DNA of 64,000 bases from Pseudeuparius sepicola (taxonomy: Eukaryota; Arthropoda; Insecta; Coleoptera; Anthribidae). Where the stretch lies: contig OY987304.1 in the NCBI GenBank assembly GCA_963920635.1, forward strand, positions 32,674,365 through 32,738,364, in the 5' to 3' direction. This document shows positions 26,767 through 38,700 of this stretch, in pieces. A program made the translations under genes and the position numbers. How positions within the stretch are numbered: the first letter of the stretch is position 1; each line of letters starts with the position of its first letter. The notes below the pieces were generated by a model. It saw nothing but the letters and a program-made list of their open reading frames with translations. It searched no databases and had not been told where the DNA came from.

Positions 26767-29700
26767 AGTCAACAGACAAAGTCAGACCCGATACGTTCTA
26801 CAGGCAACCTCAGACCCACTAGATCCAAAGGTATATCAGGTGTATATTTTGCAAAAAAATACATTACCAAACTATAACTTTTCGAGCAACTTTAGAGGGG
26901 TAGGAATATACGAAAATTTTTTTATGATGGTTAACAGTCGTTGTCAACCCCGACATCACAGAATATTTAGTTATTCTGTGCCGACATATAGAACCTCAAA
27001 GTGGAGCCCGTTTGTATAATTTTTGCTACGTCTTACAGCATTATGAATCCCAGCAATGTTGCCAGCTCAACGGGACTGTGAAGGCTTTTGAATGTACCAT
27101 TTGCTTATACGATATTATAGGTATTTATCTCATACTGGTGCATTTTTAGTTCTTACAGTTTTAGCGTTCAGATATTTTTAATCGAGGTAAATTGAATAGA
27201 CATACAAATACAGATTAAAAGAGCTCCATCCTCTCAGAAGGGAGCTTCATCCCCTTTTGCTTCAAAAACCACCCACTTATATGACCTAGAGCCTGTTTTC
27301 TGATTTTTCTCAAAAACTGTTACTCTGACGAGGAAAACGAATAGGAACCTAAAACAGTTGTTACGAAATTATACGTTTATACATCCTATACATTTTTTTC
27401 TTATATACAGCCCTATTCTCACAAATACTATGGTTTGAAAAATTATGTAGCTAAAGCTGGGCAAAAACGAGTAAAATAAAATAATTTCGAGTCAAAAATG
27501 GAATAATGAAAATACATAGATATAAATACAGGGTGCCCGGTTTAGATGAAATAATGGATATAACATTTCAAATACGCATTGTATAAAAAAATTTTTCAGA
27601 CAAGAGTTTTTCAGTTGATCTATCTGCATATTTTGATCTTGAATTTTTTGGTAGCTAGTCATTTCGTTGCTACGGCAACCAACTTTGTTTTTTAAATAGC
27701 ACCATACATTTTTCTGTTCAAATTTGGAATCAGCTCCTTTTTGTGCATACGAACATCTAAAATTTCATTGGGGTTGCATAAGAAAAATTTTGAGAAAAAG
27801 TAGAATTTCTGCAAGTACGCCAAAATTTAAATTCAAGAGCGTTGCCTAAAAGTAGGCGATGCCTAATGAAAATTTTGACATTTTTGCATGTAATGATAAC
27901 TTACCGACGACAGGTAAATCATGTTAAGCTTGCAAAATTTGTTTATTAATAAATAAATAGGCACAATAAATCAACGGTACCTAAAAATCAATTAATCAAA
28001 TGCTCGAAATGTTCTACATTCACAGGGAGACAATGGCCCAGTCTGTCCTAAAAACTACTAACTATAACATTCCTAATCCATTCTGGAGGAATCCACGCTA
28101 TTCTTTTCTTATGCGCTGTTCTATTCTTCTGCCAATCCAAGATTGTGGAAAGACTAAGTTTAAATAGCGGCGCACATCACGGTGGTAATGGGGGGGTGCT
28201 TCATCTTGCTGGAACCAGATATCCTGGACTGGCATACCAAGGGCAGGAATCACCCCATTTTGCAAAAGATACAAATACATTTCGCCAGTCAAATTACCAT
28301 TGATAATAAATGGACTAACAACGCGGTTGTCATAATGACATACGTAAGTGTCAAAATTTTCATTAGGCATGGCCTACTTTTTAGGCAACACTCTCGAATT
28401 TAAATTTTGGCATACTTGCAGAAATTCTACTTTTTCTCAAAAATTTTCTTATGCAACTCCAATGAAATTTTACATGTTCGTATGCACAAAAAGGAGCTGA
28501 TTCCAAATTTGAACAGAGAAGTGTATGGTGCCATTTAAAAAAACAACGTTGGTTTCCATAGCAACGAAATGACTGGCTCAAAAAAATTCAAGGTCACCAA
28601 AGTATGCAGATAGATCAACTAAAAAACTCTTGTCTGAAACATTTTTTATACAAGGTGTCTTTAAAAAGTTATATTCATTATTTCATCTAAATAGGGCACC
28701 CTGTACATAGATAAAAATACATAGATACAAATACATACAGTGTGGCCCATTTGGAATGGACACACCTCTGTAATTTTTTTATTTTTCATCCAATTTTAGC
28801 CGTTTTTTTTTCTGAAGATTGGTCGCAAAAAACTCTTTACTTTCGTGCAAAATATCAGATCTTAATCTCAATTTTCAAGGCCTACTACGTTTTTTTTTCT
28901 AGTAAAAAATGACGAAAACCATTTAGCGTTTTTTTTATTTAAAATCGGACACCACAGCGTTAATCGGGATACCCTAAAACCTCCACATACCAAATTTGAA
29001 CAAAAAATACACAAGGAGTTCCATTCTGCGGGTTGTAAAAGTTGAGCAAAATAGGAATTTTAAAGGCATCTGCAAGTCAAGTGTGCCATGGAATCATCAA
29101 CAGTTGAATAGTCAACAGGACCACTCAAATTGTTGGTGTGCAAATATCCAATACAAAAATATACAGAGTGTCTTTCTCTGTACCATCTCAAAATACTGAA
29201 TTTTTTGGAACTTCAAATCGAGTATATCAAAAGTGCCCCAGCCACTATAAACGAAGTAAGTCTATCAAAATACAGAAGCCTGCCAGTCAGTAAATCCATA
29301 TGAGTTAAGGTGGCTGGAAGGAAACGCACAGAAAATGTTGACCAGTATAAAATTTCATAAAATGTCAGCATTTTGAGATGGCCCATAGAAAAATACCCTG
29401 TATATTTTTTGTATTCAATCTTTGCACACCAATACTTTGAGTAGTCCTGTTGATCATTCAACTGTTTTGAGGGGATTCCACAACACACTTGACTCGCCAG
29501 ATGCCTTTAAAATTCCTATTTAGCCCATCTTTAGAACCTTGTAGCATGGAACTCCCTGTATATTTTTTGTTCAAATTTGGTATTTGGGGGTTTTGGGGTA
29601 TCCTGATTAATGCTGTGTTGTTAGATTTTAAATAAAAAATCGCTAAATGATTTTCGTCATTTTTTACTAGGAAAAAAAATTCGTAGTAGGCCTGAAAATT

Positions 29701-32700
29701 GAGATTAAGACCTGAATTTTGCGCCGAAGTAGAGTTTTTTGTGACCTATCTTTAGGAAAAATTACCTGAAGATAATACAATTATTGAATAAACAGTACTT
29801 AGTTTTTAGTAGATGAGGCCTCAAGGGGAAACCGCATAAAAAACGCGCCGGGAGCTCTACTTCAGCGTTGGTGTGGAAACGGGCTCGAGTACAATATATC
29901 GTCCCTCTTTTCACGTATGGGCGTATTTGATTTTTACTTATTTTACAGGAAGAGGAAAAAACAAAATTGGTTAACCTATTAAATACTCTCACATGTACCT
30001 TCCACGATAGAACCAAATAACATTTTTATAGTGATACGACGAAAGAACGTAGTTTAAGCTGGTGCATTATTTGTTGATAAATTTAAGAGGTATTTTTTTA
30101 AAAAGAAAAGTTTGCATTTAAGCCTCTACGTAATATTCTTTTTCCGTAGAGCAATCAAGTTACAACCTTTTTTAAAAATAAAAATTGGAAAGAAACCACA
30201 ATATAGTTGTAAGTGAAAGATTTTATTTCTACCAAGGTACAGCGACAATACAAAAATAAAAAGTAGAATCCTTTGTATTCTATAAGAATAAAACCAAAAC
30301 TACTCCATTTCATGAGGCAAACTTTAAAAAAATCCTGAAATTCACGGCACTTCGGCGTAACATTTAAGCGAGTGTTGTAATAATATTTCTTATAATATTT
30401 TTAAAATATTATAAAACAGATTTTGAGAAATATTACTATAATATTTTATAAATGGTGCAAAATTTTCAAGTAGGTACTTTGGAATTATTTTTAAATATTT
30501 GTAAAATATTTTGTGGGAATATTAATATAATGTGAGGAAAAATATTTTAGCAAAACATTTTCATCATATATTATATAAATATTGTTATATTTTCTGAATC
30601 TTTGGAATCATATAAAAATATTTTTGAAATTATTTGTGATGTATAGGTACCACCGGCGTTTGTATAACATTTTAACTGCACAACCTTTACGTATTTTCCG
30701 GCACTTCACAGTTTTTAGTTCTAAAGACACTACATTCACGTTACCGTTATTCCAAACCACAAGTACGTCCATTTTAACAATAGAAAAATATCCACGCCTC
30801 TGAAACTTCCTCGAAATACAACAACTGCGCTGGTTTATAGGTTAGAATCATATGTTTCTTGGTTCCTTTGCTGCAAGTTACGCCCACAAAATTCCCCTTC
30901 AAGTTGTCGCTTAATTTCACACGAACGGGCGTATCTTGACTTACGCCTATACGTGCGAAATATTTTGTGGATGTTCGCATTTACGCCGTCAGGTGATGTG
31001 TTGACTATGCCCCACCTATAAGTTTTACAGATACGCCACTTTGTGAAATCAAAGCCATCCCCAAGAGGGACTTATCGCATTTTTTGTTAGTTACGCCCTT
31101 ACGTGATAAGAGGGACGATGACGATATGAAAGACATAGTAGTAATAATAAAATTTTCTGTAGTCATATTTCCTGTCATTATAGCCAGGTTTGTGTAAGAA
31201 AAATCTGCTTTGCATGTAATATTTCTCTATGGCCGATGTATTTCAAGATATTTGTCACTTTACTCGTTTTTGCCTAACTTTAGCAACGTATATCCTAATT
31301 TTTTAAACCATATTTGTGAGATAAGGGCTGGATATACGAAAAAAATTTAGAGGACCTAAATGATGTATAATTTCATAACAAATATTTTAGGTTCTATTCG
31401 TTTTCCTCGTCAGAGCAACAGTTTTTGGGAAAAATCAAACACGGACATCAGGTCACATAAGAGGGTTGTTTTTGAAGCAAAAAGGAATTAAGCACACCCC
31501 TGAGAGGTGGGGACTCTTTTGATCTGTATTTGGATGTCTATTAGGACTCTGCACCCAAATTTGTAAAACTTTATAAAATTATTTCTCCTAAAAAACCAAT
31601 TTACTTTAACTATTTCCGCAGGAAACAATTAGCTAACAAATATTGATTTATTTCCATTTAAGGAAAAAACTGAACATTTTTTATAAAGCAAACATAATTT
31701 TGTTGAAGGACAGTTCTTATCTAAAGTAGTTAAAAAATATCCAATTTTAATTATTACATTCGGCAATGAAAAGTCAAAACAAAAAAGTGGACAATTATTT
31801 TCTTATTTTTATAGATTGCTATAATATTCTAACCATAACAAATGAAAATAAAAATATTTGTTATATTTTATTATTTCCACTGAGGAGTTTTATTTATAAC
31901 TGAAATTATAAAGTTTAGATTGTTGCAATATGGTGCAAATGTCTAATTTTGAAGCTTGATCTAGTATGATGTTCTATTAAGAAATTGATATTGACGGCCC
32001 TGCTCTTTCGTTTTTGAAGTGATATTTATTATGTATTGATTTTTTCCCATCGATATTTATTTGAGCCATAAAACAATTTACAAATTTAAATCCTTATAAA
32101 TGTAAACCCAGTGAATGGATTCAACCGACCACATCATGATTTCAAAAAGAGATAAGTATGTTTTTTTTGTAAAACATTATTCTGTTTTAAGAATAAAAAA
32201 AGATAAAATTAAAAATCAAATAAGGTTTAGATAAATTTTTGAACTAACTCACTTAATTCCATTTGTTCGTGTCCCTTTTAAAGGTAGGTACAGTTGGAGC
32301 GCTTTGTCCTTGTTTTCTTTAGGACAACACAACAAATGTTAAAGTTCCTTCGAAAATTATAATTTCAATAAATTTTAAATATTTGCAACTAAAAACTAAA
32401 CAAACTATTTATCTTGCTTACATTTTATAAATATAAATATATACCACGGTCTAATAACGTTCAAAAAGGCTTGACATTGTAGGACATTGTAATGATGAGT
32501 TGGGCCTGTATAAGCGGTCAAACAAAAATAATCGTTTAAAGCCGAAGTGCCAAAACGCCCATATTTTCGTAACTGGTTATGAAAAATCTTAAAATCAAAA
32601 CAATCAAACTTGTATGGAATGCGTTGTCATTAAGATAATCTATTTCCAAATACGTAATCAGCGATTTCAAAAGTCTTATACCAGGTATCATAAAACTTGG

Positions 32701-35700
32701 CTAAATTTTCAATTTGACGTCCGTCAAATTGGATCCGCCATTTCGAATTTCGAAAATCTAATTCCAAATTCGCAACCAGTGATCCCAAAAATCGCCTTGT
32801 TCCAAGTATAAAAAAATTAAAAACCAAATATGGTTTTAAATTACCTATTGAATTTTTGCACTAAACCACTACTTAATTCCTTTTTTCCGTATCTCTTTTA
32901 AGGCTACTACTGGGACACTTTGTTTTTATTTTCTTTAGAAAAATACAACAAATGTTAGAAGTTCCTTCGTTACGTTCGAATTTTCTGTTTCTTGCTTATA
33001 TTTTAGGTGTATATTTGTCCTTATATCTTTCAAATGTATAGTGCACCTGAGATAATTAAACTTTTGTATCAATAGGGTCCCAGTAAGCCATACCTACAAG
33101 TTATTCAACCCATTTCACGTTTACTGATTGCTCAATTTTTAGGGACAAGTTCCAATCTTATTTTTCTACCGATTTCTATTCAAACTCAAAGGAAAAGTCC
33201 CTTTCCTCAGTAACACTTGTATTGAAACACCAAAATATGTAGATCAAGAGGTTGGCGTTTGAATTCTCAGATCACAGAGTCTAGTATTTCATAAGATTAT
33301 TTTCGGAAATAAACGTGAATTTTACTGTTCATAATTTTAATATCACTTTTATTAGCATCTAAATTCTCAAACTATTATTCTGCACATAGTTTTATCTTGA
33401 AACCCATGTGATTAAAAGTGTAGAATTTCAACAAAAATAAATCGTAAAATGATATTATGAATACAATTTGATGCCATTTTTACTATTCAAATCTTAGTAT
33501 AAAAGAATATCCTAACCCCGAGTATCCCCCACTAAAATCCTCACTAAAAAATCTCTAGCCCTAAAATCTGAAAATGCGGGTATATCCAATCCTCAGGTCA
33601 GAACTCGTTTGGTACCCGATCGATAATCTGAACGTTGATTTCTCAGTATTCCATTGCTTTCAGCTACAATCACAAAAAATCCATACCTGTACATAAGTTA
33701 AAATTTCTCGCATAAACTGATCTAAGCATATTCGGAAAACTCCTTTATTTTCACCAATCAAATCTTAGTAACACTTGTGTATGTCTTGTCTCACATATTC
33801 CTAATAGGTTACCGAGAATGAAAATCTGAAAAAAGTCGCGTGGAAATTTTTGCCACAAATGGTCCCCAGTGTAATGGACTTCTACCTACAAGCAAGAACC
33901 TTGACTACCCGATGGCAATCAATAGGTTACCGAGAATGAAAATCTGAAAAAAGTTCCCTGGAAATTTGGTTAGAAATGTTCCCCCGACCCCCAGTATAAT
34001 GTCTATTCCTATCCTATTGAAAATATCTGGTGCTTTTTTCCAACTGTCCAATTCAAAACCGGGAAATTGTGATCGAATGCTATCCCAGTCCTGTCGAACC
34101 TAGCCACATGTGCAATTGGCACCTCGTCACAATAATTCGGATTCTTAAATTGTGAGGTCCTAGGAAAATTCCAAAATCACGTCAACCGCAATCAGTTCTG
34201 AATAGGTACCTATTTCATTAGTTTTCGATCTTGAAGCCCAGGTGATTAAAAGCGGAGCATGCGGTTTTTCCCGAAAATTCGAGAAATTTTGAAAATGCGC
34301 CCTGAGTGGAAAAAAGCGATTTGCCTGAAGTACGATAAAAACTGGAGAAATAGAAAATTCAAAACCCTGGTTGCGGAAAATTGTGGTCGAATGCTATCCC
34401 AGTTCTGTCGACCCTAGCCACATGTGCAATTGTCACCTCGGCACAATAATTCGGTTTTCTCAAGTTTGGGAAAATTACAGAAAGTTCTCAGTACTTGCTG
34501 GGGAGTTTTCCTGAAAAATTACCTCTGAAAAAAAGTAGCGGAAAATTTTTGGAAAAATTCGCAGACGGTTAGTCGCGTTTTTACCCATTTATAGGAGTTT
34601 TTACCCATTTATAGGCGTGGCCTATCTACTAAGCCATGTACGTTAAGTTAATTGCTTGTCACGCGAAATTTCCATAAAAGTAGGTACCAATTAATTTTAT
34701 TGGACGGTGATTGGTTGGCAAGCAAGTACTTGCCAAAGTATATATTTTCTATACAATTCGACCGACAAGCTTTTTGATTTCAAAAGCGCATGTCGCAATT
34801 TAGCATTGAATTACCTTAACGAAAACCTAAACATGGCTTAAATAAAAACTTGTTTTTAAAAAGTTTCTTATTTTTTATTTAATTTTGTTCCTTTTAGTAG
34901 ATATTTGGTTAACATGTCACGAGGGTGGTAAAGAAATTTAGTCCATCATCTTGGGTATCCGCCATATTGGATTTAGTATGACGTCACCCACCCTATCGTT
35001 TTCTACTCGTGAAACCATTTCTTCTGATACCCATCTCAAGGAGCCTGTGAAGAAATAAGTAATCTGCTATTTTGGGGCGGCCGCCATCTTGGATTTAGTA
35101 TGACGTCGCTGACCTTGTCGTTTTCTATTCTCAAACCCTTGCATTTGATAATCATGTCGAGGAGGTGGTGAAGAAATATGTAATCCGCCATCTTGGAGCG
35201 GAGGACATTTTGAATAAATTACAATACTGAGTATACATACTAGATTGCATTGTCACCAGAACCAAATGTGCGTGTGCAAAATTTCAGCTCAATCGGTTAG
35301 GTGGAAGTGGTTTAAAATTCAGTTGCAAGATTTGACCACATATACACACTAACAGAGCAAGTTAAATAAAAGCTTGTATAAGATAATCTTGATCTAGGTC
35401 TAGACGGTAAAACATTTTAGTTGAATCCCAATTTTTATTTATATTTATTATTTTTTCATTTTTAACAGAGATCTCATAAACGTAATTTAAATATAGCTTA
35501 AATTAATTTCATTTTTTCAGATAAATTAGAAAAATATATAACTCCCTAGTTTTCATGATTTCCAAGTAGAAAAATATATTTACTACCAATTTATTTATTA
35601 ATTGGGAGATTGGGAGTTATTATCGAATTGTACGTTCATTTACTCAATAAAAAAAATCTGTGGAATTTATTAAGACATTAAATGATTTTAGTATACAGTA

Positions 35701-38700
35701 AAAGTTGTTTGTAATGCTAAAATAGCTTAAATACTATCTATCAATCAACTAATCCAGATGTTATAAAAGGCCCATCTCTCTCACATTTTGAGGCAAAACA
35801 CGATGAGCGATATCCCGAAGTTATCTGAATATTAGTTTTGTTCGTATTTAGTTTAGACAATTTCGATATTAGGAACAACTTAGGTATTAGGAACTAAAAA
35901 ATAACTGAATTTATCGATATTCTATATTAGTCGGGGAGCTGAGTGACAGAAAAATGCAACAGTTTTAGGAACGCTGGTTTTTTTATACAGTGTAGTATTT
36001 AGGGTGTATAAGAATTGCCTTGCCGTCAGTCAGCCAGTTTCGTTAGCGTTTGGCGCAGGGGCGGCTTCAAAGTTGTAAAAAAACCAACTATGTCGCAACT
36101 GTTTTAGAAAATCTAAAACTTGGTTTATTTAGTAGCAAAACAACTAAACAACGATGCGGATGTAGTCAGCCTTGAAAATATTGCAACGGGCCGCGTCAGC
36201 AGCGCTTCAAATTCATAAAAAAATAAAAAAATATACAGGGTGTCTACCACCAACTGCATCGATCGATATCTCAAAAAGTAAACATAGAATTTTTTTGAAA
36301 ATTTGGCAGCTGACCAATGTCAATGAGTACTATTCATTTAAAGTATTTTAAAAATGGCGGCACTCCCGGTTATACCGGAAGCCGATGACAACTTCGTTAT
36401 TTTAAATGGAACACCCTATATTTTAATGCATTTTTGGATTCTACGGAAAATTCTAGGTACATTTCATGTATCATGTCCTATACCTAAATTAAACCGTTTT
36501 TCAGATATTTGCCATTTTAGAGAAAAAATGACAGATGCAGACCCGTACTTAATTGACAGTTTCTTCATAACGGCTACATATTTTCTAACGCGCTTTTGGC
36601 ATTTTGCAGTCAAAGGCTTGGTGCAGAAAAATACCATAAAGAAAGTTTCCGATCTTGTACAGAGTGCTCACAAAAAATTATTCAAATATTAATTCAAAAA
36701 ATGCCAAAAACTCAAAATTTTTAAATAGAAACCCCAATTTTTTTGTTGTAGCCGTATTCAGCACAAAAAATTAGGGCAAGTTTGTGTTTAGTTCCCTATA
36801 CCTAAATGTTAGCATTTTCGATTTATTTACAAAAAACTTCCACTTCTTTATCAAGGGGGTTTGATTAATCTAGTTGGCCATGGCTGATTATACGATTGTC
36901 AGAGAATGAAGAAATACCATTTAGTTTAAAATTATTGTAAACAGTGCCGGCACGGTTAAATTACACAAACGAAGACTATTCAAATTTATTTATTATTTAT
37001 GGAGAAAGCAACAGAGTTATATCGAGAACTTCTAATACCTCCACTTGCTGACAATAAATAAATTTAAATATTAAATAGTCTTCGTTTGTGTAATTTAACC
37101 GTGCCGGCATTGTTTACAATAATTTTAAACTAAGTGACATTTTTTCATTCTCTGACAATCGTATATCGTAATCAGCCATGGCCAACTAGATTCATCAAAC
37201 TTAAGAAAACGCCCCCTTGATGAAGAAGTGGAAAATTAGTATAGAACATGATACATGAAATGTACCTAGAATTTTCCTTGGAATCCAAAAATGCATTAAA
37301 ATGTAGGATGTTTCATTTAAAATAACGAAGTTGTCATCGACTTCCGGTATAACCGGAAGTGCCGCCATTTTTAAAATACTTTAAATGAATAGTATTCATT
37401 GACATTGGTCAGCTGCCAAATTTTGAAAAAAATTCTATGTTTACTTTTTGAGATATCGATCGATGCAATTCGTGGTGAGACACCCTGTATATTTTTTATG
37501 AGTTTGAAGCGCTGCTGACGCGGCCTGTTGCAATATTTTTAAGGCTGACTACATCCACATCGTTGTTTAGTTGCTTTGCTACTAAATAAACCAAGTTTTA
37601 GATTTTCTAAAACAGTTGCGACATAGTTGGTTTTTTTAAAGCTTTGAAGCCGCCCCTGCGCCAAACGCTAACGAAACTGGCTGACTGACGGCAAGGCTAT
37701 TCTTATACACCCTGAATACTACACTGTATCAAAAAACCAGCCTTCCTAAAACTATTGCATTTTTTTGTCACTCACCTCGCGGACTATATCTTCTCAGTAT
37801 TAGAAACAACTTCTATTAATAACATGTTGTAGTAGTTCTTAAAATAAGACACCTTTATGCCTAAGGTAACATTGGTTTTCCCAATTTTTTAAACACTATA
37901 TAAATTTGTCACATTCTAATACTATTTTTCAGGCTCAGAACAAGTAAAATTTTTTATCAAGAGTGACTTTTGCGATAAAATGAAAACTAAAAAAGTTTTT
38001 CCTTTTGGAACCTCTTCCCGTGGACCTAATGAACTACATACACCCGACCCGATACAACATAAAAGACACTCATATTATGTTATTCTAGGCGATACGTTCA
38101 TTGAAAACACTGTTGCCAAATGTAGGGTCTGAGAGAGCTGTAGAACGTATCCGGGTCTGACTTTGTTACACGCATTTATACGGCATTCTCCGCTGCGCCC
38201 TCTGCAGAACGCAGCAATGAATTAAATCCGTATATAATGACATATACAACCGCCTTTACAGACCCGGCTGAAAATTCACCCCCTGCACCCCCACTACCCC
38301 CTTCACCTAAATATGGGTGAAAACGTTCTCAGACCCGCAGCCGGGTCTGGGAACGTCGAAAATGGCTTGACATTGTAGGTAGAATATGGCGAAATATAAC
38401 ATAACCTCATAAGTATATGACTGTAAATATATCCAATACAAGTTAGTAGCCTTAGTTAATTTGTACTCACTTTTTGCCCTCATTCATTATAGCGTTCTGA
38501 TTTCCATTCGTTCTTTTATGTCAAATCATTCCCACTTGCAGGGACGAAGGGGTGTATTTTACAAAGCAGTTTTCCATCTTCATCTTCTGAAATATTTATT
38601 TCATGTCATGAAATATTTATTTCAAAATCTAATTTTGAAAATACGGAAAAAAATACGAAGAAAATCTGTTCAGATTGTTACCATTTACACCCCTTGTGGA

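Larger units (their letters stand above)
27192..31553. repeat. Long inverted repeat with arms of about 290 bp
   Basis: The left arm (27192-27485: CTGACGAGGAAAACGAATAGG, with TTGCTTCAAAAACCACCC) is complementary to the right arm (31262-31553). The loop holds two other complete palindromic elements (27529-28703 and 28740-29765), so the outer pair is older or was split by them. A central part of unknown identity lies at 29766-31261. Confidence 0.75.

Noticed and set aside
28996..29488. ORFs repeated at 8736, 28996, 29213, 53841 and 54347 as a protein family
   Set aside because: They are equivalent frames of one palindromic repeat family and vary in length and frame between copies.
36354..36692. 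112-codon ORF as a gene
   Set aside because: It lies in the arm of a palindromic element and has no family motif; related arms do not keep the frame.
26766..38168. An 11 kb Polinton/Maverick-type element
   Set aside because: No polymerase, integrase or capsid frame is seen between the ends; only smaller unrelated elements are present.
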